64,000 bases of DNA. Source: Brevibacillus dissolubilis (lineage in GTDB: Bacteria; Bacillota; Bacilli; Brevibacillales; Brevibacillaceae). The notes under the pieces are model-generated. The model worked only from the letters and a program-made list of their open reading frames with translations. It was not told the DNA's origin and did not search any database. A program made the position numbers and the translations under genes. The stretch is from contig NZ_VCNA01000006.1 in NCBI RefSeq assembly GCF_006170445.1, forward strand, positions 248,001 to 312,000, written 5' to 3'. Below are positions 1 through 7,324 of the stretch, in pieces. Position 1 is the stretch's first letter, and every line of letters begins with the position of its first letter.

Positions 1-358
1 AGGCGCGCAGTTCACCGAGCAGGGCTTGCTCGATTCCGGCGAGATAGCTGGCAGGGCGTTGGAAGGTTTCGGTCTCTGCAGTAGTGGGCGGTTGTTGTCC
101 TGTCAAGGCGGTATAGAGCTGGCGAAACATGCGGCGGTGCTTGCGCTCGTCATTGCGGATCGAGGTGATGATCTGTTTTTCCTGCTGGGTGGGGGCGACA
201 CTGATCAGGTAGTCATAGAACAGTTCATCGTTACGTTCTCCGCTGATCCCTTGCAAAATGCCTCTGAGTGCGATGTTGAGGTTGTTGGCATTCATGTCCA
301 TGCGTACAGGGGTCATCATAGGGTTGGAATATGGATCAGCGTAGGAATATGGATTCAT
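1..358 (-). CDS. Ferritin-like (rubrerythrin-type) protein, 3' part missing
   Basis: The gene is read on the minus strand from ATG at 358 and runs off the left edge, so about 119 N-terminal residues are visible. An AAAAGGAGA ribosome binding site lies just upstream. After a short Asn/Tyr/Pro-rich leader (MNPYSYADPYSNP), helical segments carry two candidate metal-ligand stretches: GISGERNDELFYDYL and, about 35 residues on, IRNDERKHRRMFRQLY. The E..D/ExxxY and ExxxHxxxF spacing is typical of ferritin-like four-helix bundles found in spore-formers. These proteins often act in the spore coat or in iron/peroxide handling, but which applies here is not visible. The gene diverges from the Mur ligase at 585. 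The fold call is fairly secure and the specific family is not. Confidence 0.7.
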   Translation of the reverse strand, partial: MNPYSYADPYSNPMMTPVRMDMNANNLNIALRGILQGISGERNDELFYDYLISVAPTQQEKQIITSIRNDERKHRRMFRQLYTALTGQQPPTTAETETFQRPASYLAGIEQALLGELRA

Positions 359-584
359 GTCGGAAGTCTCCTTTTGGTGGGGAATGTTCCTTAGCAGGAT
401 ATTCACCTACAGAGGGCAGAGTGAGGGGAAAGATGCCCAATTTGACCGTGCTCCATTCGACAATCTTTTTAGCGTGGCTGGTTATGTGCCGTTTCTGTTT
501 GATCCTATCTACATATATTGTCAGTAGCAGGCATACGAAATTACCCGCCTATGTGCGAGTGATAAAGCGAAAGGAGCAACGTTG

Positions 585-1973
585 ATGAAAACATTCACTC
601 TCCAACAGATCGCCGACCTCATCAACGGAACGGTCGTGGATGGCGATCCTGATCTGCTTATTCACGATGTTGTCTATCTGCAAAATAAGCTGACACAACC
701 GCATACCCTGATTTTTAAAAGAAGTGAAACCTCCTCACTGAACTGGGGATTATTGCGCAAATATGCTCCTTTTGCGATCGTTGTGGAAGATCGGGACCCC
801 ACGTTCATTGAGGAGGAAGATTGTGCAATCATATTCGTGAAGGATATTGAGGACGCTTATTACCGGTTTGTGGAAGCGTATCGCAATCTTTTTGATATTC
901 CGGTAGTCGCGGTCACGGGGACCTGCGGCAAGACGACGACGAAAGAGATGATTCGGCACATCCTGCAGGAGACCATGAACGTACAGGCCACTGTCAAAAG
1001 CAATAATTCTTTCCATCGCAATCTATCCTATCTGACCGGGATTGACGAGCATACGGATGCAGCTGTGTTTGAAACAGCGGTAGGAAAACCGGGGCAATTA
1101 TCCTATCATTGTGATTACTTTCAACCCACCATCGGGATCATAACCAACATCGGTGTTGATCACCTGGACGGGTGCAAGACGTGGGAAGCTTACCTGAATG
1201 CCAAGGCCGAAATCCTTGGAGGACTGAAAAATCAAGGCGTTCTGATCATCAACGACGACTGTCCCAATATCAAAAAAATAGATATGAGCCAATACCAAGG
1301 GAGGATTGTGACTACGGGCCTCGGGAAGACAGCCGAGTTCGGAGCCGAAAGAATCCGCTATGGTGAGGGCGGCATGCATTTTGTCCTGCGGCATCAGAAT
1401 AGAAAGTATGCGGCATTCGTCACAGGCTATGGCGAGCATCAGGTGTATAATGCACTTGCAGCGGTGGCGGCCGCTGTAGAGATTGGGGTCAGTGTCAAAG
1501 CAGCGATTGACCGGTTGGCATCCTTTCAACCCGTGAGATTGCATACAGAGATGTTTACGGGAATCAATGGATGCACGGTCATCGACGATACCTGGAGCGC
1601 CAACATGAATTCGATCGAAGCCGCTCTGAAGGTCCTGCGCGATCTGAAAAAAGGCAGAACCTCAATCTTTATCATCAGCGACATCACGATGCTCGGAGAT
1701 GCAGTGCAGGAAGTCCACCGCCAAGTAGGGGAGATGGTGACGCGCTACGATGTAGATATCCTCATCACTGTCGGCGAGGCAGCTTCTCTGATTGGCACCA
1801 GCGCCTTATCCGTCAAGCCCCAGATGAGGGTGCACATCTACAAGGAACCCGAGCCAGCCTTGGAACTTCTCACCCGGATTTTGAATGAGCGGACCATCAT
1901 TTTGATGAAATCCGACATGACAGACCGCCAAATGCCAACCGTGATCAAAAAAATAAAACTCAAGAAAAAATAG
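585..1973 (+). CDS. MurF-like Mur ligase family protein (copy A)
   Basis: The 463-residue product has Mur ligase architecture: an N-terminal domain of about 95 residues placed as in MurF, then a central ATPase with P-loop TGTCGKTTT (Lys116) followed by KEM as in MurF. It has the Mg-binding Glu region (AVFETAVGKPG), TNIGVDHLDG, the probable carbamylated Lys (NAKAEIL), and a C-terminal domain. The UDP-binding signature of true MurF (DSR ... DGH) is not recognisable, so the substrate is probably not UDP-MurNAc-tripeptide. I chose ATG 585 because AAGGAG at 571-576 is 8 nt upstream; TTG 582 is an in-frame alternative. A weak sigma-E-like pair (CATATATT, 12-nt spacer, CATACGAA at 532-539) precedes it. 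It is clearly paralogous to the gene at 7325-8716 and has no ATP-grasp partner next to it. Confidence 0.85.
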   Translation: MKTFTLQQIADLINGTVVDGDPDLLIHDVVYLQNKLTQPHTLIFKRSETSSLNWGLLRKYAPFAIVVEDRDPTFIEEEDCAIIFVKDIEDAYYRFVEAYRNLFDIPVVAVTGTCGKTTTKEMIRHILQETMNVQATVKSNNSFHRNLSYLTGIDEHTDAAVFETAVGKPGQLSYHCDYFQPTIGIITNIGVDHLDGCKTWEAYLNAKAEILGGLKNQGVLIINDDCPNIKKIDMSQYQGRIVTTGLGKTAEFGAERIRYGEGGMHFVLRHQNRKYAAFVTGYGEHQVYNALAAVAAAVEIGVSVKAAIDRLASFQPVRLHTEMFTGINGCTVIDDTWSANMNSIEAALKVLRDLKKGRTSIFIISDITMLGDAVQEVHRQVGEMVTRYDVDILITVGEAASLIGTSALSVKPQMRVHIYKEPEPALELLTRILNERTIILMKSDMTDRQMPTVIKKIKLKKK

Positions 1974-2089
1974 CGAAAAAAAAGAGGCACTCCGACCTAA
2001 AAAAACAGGAATAGAGAACCTTGTCATCATTTATGTATTTGGTATATTAATAGTATAAGTTAATACAAATACAGGAAACGAAAAAGTGA

Positions 2090-2126
2090 AAACCCGGACC
2101 TTGGTACATAAGGTCTGGGTTTTTTT
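2090..2126 (+). terminator. Rho-independent terminator after Mur ligase A
   Basis: ACCCGGACC pairs with GGTCTGGGT around a short loop and is followed by seven T. It separates the Mur ligase transcript from the NlpC/P60 gene. Confidence 0.8.
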
Positions 2127-2206
2127 ACATATGCTTAACGAGATTAATTATGTTAAAGTTGTTTAGTGAGCAAAACAAGGTAACATAACATCCAAGGAGG
2201 CGCATC

Positions 2207-3514
2207 ATGAAAAAGTTTTTACCGTTGACATTGGCTGGTCTTATGGCATTTGGAGCTGTCTATTCTGCTGCACCGGTTGCTCCGGTTTCCGCAGCGACAC
2301 CACTCAGTGCCACTGCACAAGCGAAGGCTGACGAGATCATCAAGATCGCTGAGAGCCTGATTGGACAAGCCACTTACAGCACAGCCGAGTACAAGACCAC
2401 TTACCCTTACAAATTCTCCTGCGCGACTTTTATTGACTACGTATTCAAGCAAGCAGGCGTAGACATTGCCACATATAACGAAGACTTCATGCAGCAGATG
2501 GGCGAATTCGTCCCACGCGATCAGCTGCAAAAAGGTGACATCATCATCTTTGATGCTAACAAAACCACTCCGGAGCCAGACCACGTAGGGGTCTACTACG
2601 GCAACAACAAAGTAATCCACATGGCTGACCCGAAACAACATATCATCATCTCCGACATGGCAGCGAAGCCATACTACACCACTGCATACGTCGAAGCCCG
2701 CCGTGTGATTCCAGACTTCCTGCCATCCAACCCACCGACCAAAGCGGACCAAGCAGTAAGCCTGGCCTACAGCCTGAAGACATCTGCTACCATCGCAAAC
2801 ACCAACAGTACCTCCAGCATGACCTTTACCAACCCTGGTTTTGCGAACTATGTATTCGGTCAGATCGGTTATTCCCTCGGAACCAATAATGTTGAAGAGC
2901 AGATGAAGCTGGGTACAACCGTTCCAAGATCTGAACTGAAAAAGGGTGACCTCGTCTTCTTCGGCAATACAGCAGGTTCTACCACACCATCCATCGTCGG
3001 GATCTATGTAGCGAACAACGTCGTGATCGTTCCGAACTCCAGCAGCGGCGTACTCAGCCGTACCCTGTTCGTGGACTATTACAAAGACCGTTATATCACA
3101 GCCAAGCGTGTCCTTCCTGTTGAGGTTGCGCTGACTGAGCAGGACAAGCTGGTCAACACAGCAGAAGGCTTGATCGGAAAAGTGAAGTACGGTTACAGCT
3201 ACAGCCCAAGCACACTCACCTTCACTGGTGCAGGCTTCACGTACTATGTATACAGCCAATACGGTATTGACCTCAAAGAAAAAATCGCCAGCCGCCAAGC
3301 ACAGATGGGTACCGCTGTTGCAAAAGCCGACTTGAAAAAAGGCGACCTGGTCTTCTTCTCCCTGAACAATTCCGGTACAGATATCACACATGCGGGTATC
3401 TACGCAGGCAACAATGAAGTGATCCACCTGTCCCGCACCAATGGTCTGGTGAAAGAAAGCCTGAGCTCTGACTTCGCAACGAAAAACTACGTAACTGCAC
3501 GCCGCGTGATGTAG
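2207..3514 (+). CDS. Exported protein with three NlpC/P60 domains, two degenerate
   Basis: The 435-residue protein starts with a signal peptide (KKFLPLTLAGLMAFGAVYS, cleavage near Ala-Ala around residue 30) and is translated from a strong AAGGAGG site. Three NlpC/P60 cysteine-peptidase domains follow. Domain 1 (about 40-168) has the Cys72 nucleophile in FSCATFIDYV, His126 in PDHVGVY and His138. Domain 2 (about 178-305) has Asn, Ile and Val at those three positions. Domain 3 (about 312-435) has Gly341 for the Cys but keeps His395 and His407. NlpC/P60 enzymes typically cut gamma-D-Glu-diamino acid bonds in peptidoglycan; here only domain 1 should be catalytic, and domains 2 and 3 may bind wall peptides. 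It stands alone between two terminators. Confidence 0.9.
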   Translation: MKKFLPLTLAGLMAFGAVYSAAPVAPVSAATPLSATAQAKADEIIKIAESLIGQATYSTAEYKTTYPYKFSCATFIDYVFKQAGVDIATYNEDFMQQMGEFVPRDQLQKGDIIIFDANKTTPEPDHVGVYYGNNKVIHMADPKQHIIISDMAAKPYYTTAYVEARRVIPDFLPSNPPTKADQAVSLAYSLKTSATIANTNSTSSMTFTNPGFANYVFGQIGYSLGTNNVEEQMKLGTTVPRSELKKGDLVFFGNTAGSTTPSIVGIYVANNVVIVPNSSSGVLSRTLFVDYYKDRYITAKRVLPVEVALTEQDKLVNTAEGLIGKVKYGYSYSPSTLTFTGAGFTYYVYSQYGIDLKEKIASRQAQMGTAVAKADLKKGDLVFFSLNNSGTDITHAGIYAGNNEVIHLSRTNGLVKESLSSDFATKNYVTARRVM

Positions 3515-3566
3515 GATCTGTTGCAAACAAGCAATTTCACGAAAAAAGCATATATGCATGAAAAAA

Positions 3567-3597
3567 ACGTGGGAGAATCATTCCCGCGTTTTTTTTG
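3567..3597 (+). terminator. Terminator of the NlpC/P60 gene
   Basis: ACGTGGGA and TCCCGCGT form an 8-bp stem with one G-T pair, followed by a run of eight T. Confidence 0.85.
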
Positions 3598-3665
3598 TCT
3601 GTTATTCCAGCAGGGAGGGCTTGCAAGGCTTCTTGAAGGAGAAATCTCAGTCAAAAAGCAAGAAG

Positions 3666-3679
3666 TGCAAACGTTTGTT
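3666..3679 (+). promoter_or_regulatory. Upstream LacI-type half-perfect operator (amylase O2)
   Basis: TGCAAACGTTTGTT shares the CG-centred core GCAAACGTTTG with the perfect operator at 3819. The two centres are 153 bp apart, a spacing that would allow looping by a tetrameric LacI-family repressor. It deviates from the CcpA cre consensus at one W position. Confidence 0.55.
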
Positions 3680-3782
3680 TTACATACATATTAAAATATT
3701 TATTCCTAACAGAAAGAAATAGGTAGTCTTAATTTCGATTTGGGTATTTTTTACTGATTTTTTATAATAAGAAATATTTTAC

Positions 3783-3812
3783 TTGCTGTATGATTTTACC
3801 ATCCCCTATAAT
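3783..3812 (+). promoter_or_regulatory. Candidate sigma-A promoter of the amylase gene
   Basis: TTGCTG (3783-3788), an 18-nt spacer and TATAAT (3807-3812) would place the transcript start at about 3819, inside the operator at 3819-3832. A second possible promoter lies upstream: TTGGGT (3740-3745), 17 nt, TATAAT (3763-3768). The 3515-3870 gap holds only these sites, the operators and the preceding terminator. Confidence 0.6.
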
Positions 3813-3818
3813 TCGAGA

Positions 3819-3832
3819 TGCAAACGTTTGCA
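3819..3832 (+). promoter_or_regulatory. LacI-family operator at the amylase transcription start
   Basis: TGCAAACGTTTGCA is a perfect 14-bp palindrome with the central CG typical of LacI/GalR-family sites. It closely resembles MalR-type operators (GCAAACGTTTGC) and matches the cre consensus except at the two W positions. It overlaps the predicted start of transcription, so binding should block initiation. It implies regulation by maltodextrins or carbon status; the repressor is not encoded in this window. Confidence 0.75.
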
Positions 3833-3870
3833 TTTTAGAAAAACCATTCATGGAAGGATTGGTTAGAAGG

Positions 3871-5319
3871 ATGAAAAAGTGGTTTGCGACTACGGCATTA
3901 TTGGCTATGACACTCTCAGGCATTGCACAACCGGCTTCTGCTCTTGGTTCGACGGATTGGGAAAAGAAGAGTATCTATTTCATCATGACTGACCGCTTCA
4001 GCGACGGTGACACTTCCAACAACAACTATGGCGGATTCTACGCGAACAAGAGCGACCCCTCCAAGTATCACGGTGGCGACTTCCAAGGGATTATCAACAA
4101 TCTCGACTATATCAAAAACATGGGCTTCACCGCGATCTGGATCACACCCGTGACCATGCAGAAGAGCGCCAATGCCTATCATGGCTATTGGACCTATGAT
4201 TTCTACAGCGTGGACGGACATCTCGGCGATATGGTCAAATTCAAAGAGCTGGTCAGCACGGCCCGCACCAAAGGAATCTCTGTTATGCTTGACGTCGTAA
4301 TCAACCACACAGGGGATTTCCAGCCGTACAACGGATACGCGAAGGCTCCTTTTGACCAATATGACTGGTATCATCACAACGGAGATATTACCGCAACCGA
4401 CTACAGCAACAACAACCAAGCCAAGATCGAAAACGGGGACGTCGCAAGCTTAGATGACCTCAATCAAGAGAACACGGCTGTCGCGGCTGAACTGAAAAAA
4501 TGGGGGCAGTGGATCATCGCTCAAAGCGGTGTGGATGGCCTTAGGATCGATACGGCCAAACATGTACCCAAATGGTTCTTGCGCGATTTTGACACAGCGG
4601 TGAACACCTTCACGATCGGCGAGGTCTATCACGGTGACCCGGCTTATGTCGGCGATTATACGAACTACACCGATGCCGTGCTTGATTTCCCGATGTACTA
4701 CACGATCAAGGATGTATTCGGCCACGATATGAGCATGACCAAAATCCGTGACCGCTACAAGGATGACTACCGCTACAAAAATCCGAAAACAAACGGTCTG
4801 TTCATCGACAACCACGACGTGAAGCGCTTCCTCCATGACGCGTCAGGCAAGCCCGGAGCCACTTGGGACAAATGGCCACAGCTAAAAGCAGCGCTTGGCT
4901 TCCTCTTCACCTCGCGCGGCATTCCGATTGTCTATCAAGGAACCGAGCAGGGCTTCAGCGGCGGGGATGATCCAGCGAACCGTGAAGATATGGTGTTGAA
5001 CACCAGCAATGAACTGTACAAATACATCGGCAAGCTCAATTTCATCCGCAATACCCATCCGGCTCTACAGAACGGTACCCAAGCAGAAAAATGGGTGGAT
5101 GACACCTTCTACGGCTTCCAACGCTCCAACAACGGAGACGAGGCGGTCGTGCTGATCAACAATTCTTGGAGCAACCAAAGCCGTACGATCCCGAACCTGA
5201 GCAATCTGGCGTCGGGCACTACGTTGTATAACCGATTGGGAACAGATTCTGTGCAGGTGAATAGTGGTTCCATTAGTGTCACGTTGGGGCCGAAGGAAGT
5301 TAAGATTTTTACGAAGTAG
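3871..5319 (+). CDS. Exported alpha-amylase, GH13 family
   Basis: The 482-residue product carries a signal peptide (MKKWFATTALLAMTLSG...PASA, cleavage before LGSTDW). The catalytic (beta/alpha)8 barrel has all four GH13 regions: DVVINH, GLRIDTAKH with nucleophile Asp227, GEVYH with acid/base Glu251, and FIDNHD with Asp316. A short C-terminal beta domain follows, with no extra starch-binding domain. It should cleave alpha-1,4-glucans outside the cell. The ATG at 3871 is preferred because the signal peptide begins there; GGAAGGA is 12 nt upstream. An in-frame ATG at 3850 lacks an obvious binding site. Two LacI-type operators control the region. Confidence 0.93.
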   Translation: MKKWFATTALLAMTLSGIAQPASALGSTDWEKKSIYFIMTDRFSDGDTSNNNYGGFYANKSDPSKYHGGDFQGIINNLDYIKNMGFTAIWITPVTMQKSANAYHGYWTYDFYSVDGHLGDMVKFKELVSTARTKGISVMLDVVINHTGDFQPYNGYAKAPFDQYDWYHHNGDITATDYSNNNQAKIENGDVASLDDLNQENTAVAAELKKWGQWIIAQSGVDGLRIDTAKHVPKWFLRDFDTAVNTFTIGEVYHGDPAYVGDYTNYTDAVLDFPMYYTIKDVFGHDMSMTKIRDRYKDDYRYKNPKTNGLFIDNHDVKRFLHDASGKPGATWDKWPQLKAALGFLFTSRGIPIVYQGTEQGFSGGDDPANREDMVLNTSNELYKYIGKLNFIRNTHPALQNGTQAEKWVDDTFYGFQRSNNGDEAVVLINNSWSNQSRTIPNLSNLASGTTLYNRLGTDSVQVNSGSISVTLGPKEVKIFTK

Positions 5320-5371
5320 TTATAATGATGACGTGAATAAAAGGTAATCATCATTAAATAAGCTGAACTAC

Positions 5372-5410
5372 AGCCGTTTCTCGGTATCTATTCTGGGGAA
5401 CGGCTATTTT
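5372..5410 (+). terminator. Terminator of the amylase gene
   Basis: AGCCGTT (5372-5378) pairs with AACGGCT (5399-5405), followed by ATTTTATTTATTT. Confidence 0.7.
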
Positions 5411-5515
5411 ATTTATTTACAAAAAAATGATTTTTTTATATTATTTTGTAGTGTAAAAATGGATTTGTAAAAATTGGTTTTCGATTTAGTTTACAAAAAT
5501 TTCAAGGGGGATAAA

Positions 5516-6124
5516 ATGAAATTAAACCGTCTTTTTAAAAAACCATTAATGACATTTTTGATGTTTACAGCATTAGGCTTCGGAGCAAGTAGCGCTTATG
5601 CTGTTTATTTCAGTTGGAAATGGCCTGTCAGTACATACATTATGTACTTTGCTGATGGATATTTTGGAACCGCAGCAACTAATGGTGCAGAAAATTCAAG
5701 TCTTTTACAATCGGCTGCTAATGATTGGAGAGCAGTAGGAGCAAAGATTTATCCAATTACGACTTCTTATGAAAATTCATCGATTGATGTTAGGGTTTAT
5801 TATTATCCAGATGAATATGATACTTCGAATTATGGACAAGCCAGATTGTATGATAATAATTATAACCTTATTTTGGATTACCACACATCTACACCTGTAA
5901 GCGGAGAAATCTTAATTTGGAAAAGAAATTGGGACGATATGAGTGTTTATCGGAAGGAGTACATTCTATTACATGAGATGGGACATACTCTAGGTTTGGC
6001 CCATGTGGAGGATGGAGTGGCTGACACTACGGCATCGGTAATGGATGAAGATGATACGGCTTATTTAGCACCAACAGCCTATGATAAAACTGAATTGATA
6101 AATAGATATGGGAAGGTACAATAA
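5516..6124 (+). CDS. Exported matrixin-like zinc metalloprotease
   Basis: This is a 202-residue protein with an N-terminal signal sequence (LMTFLMFTALGFGASSAYA). Its zinc site HEMGHTLGLAH at 153-163 matches HExxHxxGxxH (ligands His153, His157, His163; Glu154 catalytic), and a Met in VMDED about 22 residues on could be the Met-turn. This fits the metzincin/matrixin clan, probably a small secreted peptidase; substrates are unknown. The start is set by AAGGGGG 5 nt upstream of ATG 5516. The gene is visibly richer in A+T than its neighbours (many AAT, AAA and TAT codons), as are the two genes after it, suggesting transfer. The next gene starts 1 nt after the stop. Confidence 0.85.
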   Translation: MKLNRLFKKPLMTFLMFTALGFGASSAYAVYFSWKWPVSTYIMYFADGYFGTAATNGAENSSLLQSAANDWRAVGAKIYPITTSYENSSIDVRVYYYPDEYDTSNYGQARLYDNNYNLILDYHTSTPVSGEILIWKRNWDDMSVYRKEYILLHEMGHTLGLAHVEDGVADTTASVMDEDDTAYLAPTAYDKTELINRYGKVQ

Positions 6125-6125
6125 T

Positions 6126-6716
6126 ATGAATATCGTTAAGAACATAGGAGTAATCGTTGGCGGGATGTTGTTTGGTATATATCTTTTTGTGGGATATGAC
6201 AATATTATTAATAAAGATGTCACTAGTTCCGGACTTGTACCCATGTACACATCACTAGATGAGCTATCGAATGAATCAAATATTATTGTAAAAGCTAGCG
6301 TTTTAAAGGATTCTAAAGATATTGAAAAGAGTATGGCTGTAGGTAAAGATGCAACTTTATTCAAAGACCATTCTTTGTCAGCAAGACTTTACCAGGTTAA
6401 AATTGAAGAAGTACTAAAGAACCAAACAGATCTAAAACTTAAGCAGAATACGAACATTGAACTTATACAAAAACTGGGGATTTCCAACAAGGGACAATTT
6501 GGCCCATTTGAAGACAGTGGCTTAAAACTTGAAGAAGGAACTTACCTATTCTATTTAATACATTTTGAATCACAAATCTTTGGAAAAAAAGTTTTTATGC
6601 CAAAGACATTAAAGCATATATATAAATTGAATGAGTCCACTGGTGAATATGAAAATATAACAGGAGACACTTTAGAGATTGTGAAATTAGAAGATGCCGT
6701 AAATGCTTCAGAGTAG
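6126..6716 (+). CDS. Membrane-anchored small protein paired with the matrixin
   Basis: I do not recognise this 196-residue protein. It has one N-terminal membrane segment (NIGVIVGGMLFGIYLFVGY) and an extracytoplasmic part that opens with MYTSLDELSNESNIIVKASV. That phrase resembles small exported proteins with an OB-like beta-barrel start. No catalytic motif is seen. ATG 6126 follows the matrixin TAA by 1 nt, and GGGAAGG inside the matrixin's end serves as binding site, so the two are almost certainly co-translated. It may be a partner, activator or inhibitor of the protease; this is inference from context only. Codon use is A+T-rich like the matrixin. Confidence 0.7.
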   Translation: MNIVKNIGVIVGGMLFGIYLFVGYDNIINKDVTSSGLVPMYTSLDELSNESNIIVKASVLKDSKDIEKSMAVGKDATLFKDHSLSARLYQVKIEEVLKNQTDLKLKQNTNIELIQKLGISNKGQFGPFEDSGLKLEEGTYLFYLIHFESQIFGKKVFMPKTLKHIYKLNESTGEYENITGDTLEIVKLEDAVNASE

Positions 6717-6745
6717 AATATGTAGTTAATTCATTGTATAAGTAT

Positions 6746-6784
6746 ACAAACGAGCTATTACCTAATTAGGTATAGCTTGTTTGT
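6746..6784 (+). terminator. Terminator after the matrixin operon
   Basis: CAAACGAGCTAT and ATAGCTTGTTTG form a long stem closed by TACC/GGTA and run into a T-rich tract. Confidence 0.8.
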
Positions 6785-6818
6785 TTTCTATTTAAATGAA
6801 ACAAAAAGGAGTGAACAT

Positions 6819-7241
6819 ATGAAACGCGTATGGGGCGGAGTACTTCTCGTTGCTATAGCTGCGATAGTTATTTTCAATATAAAAACTAACGTAAGACTTC
6901 ATCAAGTCATTTCTACATTAGAACAACAAGGAATCCCCGATATGTATAAAAACCTGAATGAACAGGTCAGGATGGGTCACCCCCTGTATGAATTATTCGG
7001 TCATCAACCATACGAAGTGCATATCAGGGATACACAAGATAAAATGTACATCTACACCTACAATTCATATGAGGGACCTGATAGGGCATTAGAGGAACTG
7101 GAGGAGAAAGCTGAATACCTAAAATCGGTTTCCTATAAGGCATATAGAAAGAAGAATATCTTGATTCTTTATGTTTTTCCGGAAGGTCAGATGTCTGACA
7201 TAATAGATCATAAAATCACAAATACAATGACCCAAATATAA
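6819..7241 (+). CDS. Small membrane-anchored protein of unknown function
   Basis: The 140-residue product has one N-terminal membrane segment (VWGGVLLVAIAAIVIFNI), then a soluble domain with short helices and the phrase YEVHIRDTQDKMYIYTYNS. No family recognised. ATG 6819 is supported by AAAAAGGAGTG 7 nt upstream. It is the last gene of the AT-rich block between the amylase and the Mur ligase B operon and has its own transcription unit, bounded by terminators at 6746 and 7277. The small alpha/beta domain, which ends in an LILYVFPEGQ strand, suggests a lipoprotein-like accessory, but nothing decisive is visible. Confidence 0.65.
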   Translation: MKRVWGGVLLVAIAAIVIFNIKTNVRLHQVISTLEQQGIPDMYKNLNEQVRMGHPLYELFGHQPYEVHIRDTQDKMYIYTYNSYEGPDRALEELEEKAEYLKSVSYKAYRKKNILILYVFPEGQMSDIIDHKITNTMTQI

Positions 7242-7276
7242 AATGACGTTTTTGGAAAAGTGCGTTTATGAAAGAA

Positions 7277-7312
7277 GCGACCGACCCAAGGTTATTCTGG
7301 GCGGTCGCTGTT
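7277..7312. terminator. Bidirectional terminator between convergent genes
   Basis: GCGACCGACCC pairs with GGGCGGTCGC with one bulged A. A T-rich tail follows on the plus strand, and an A-rich tract precedes it for the minus-strand Mur ligase transcript. Confidence 0.75.
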
Positions 7313-7324
7313 TTATTGATCTTT

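Noticed and set aside
585-1973. True MurF (UDP-MurNAc-tripeptide ligase)
   Set aside because: Overall fold fits, but the UDP-binding DSR/DGH motifs of MurF are missing, and three paralogues cluster with ATP-grasp genes.
2219-3559. 446-codon open frame antisense to the NlpC/P60 gene
   Set aside because: It mirrors codon positions of the real gene; its composition (Cys/His/Val-rich) is not protein-like, and it has no binding site.
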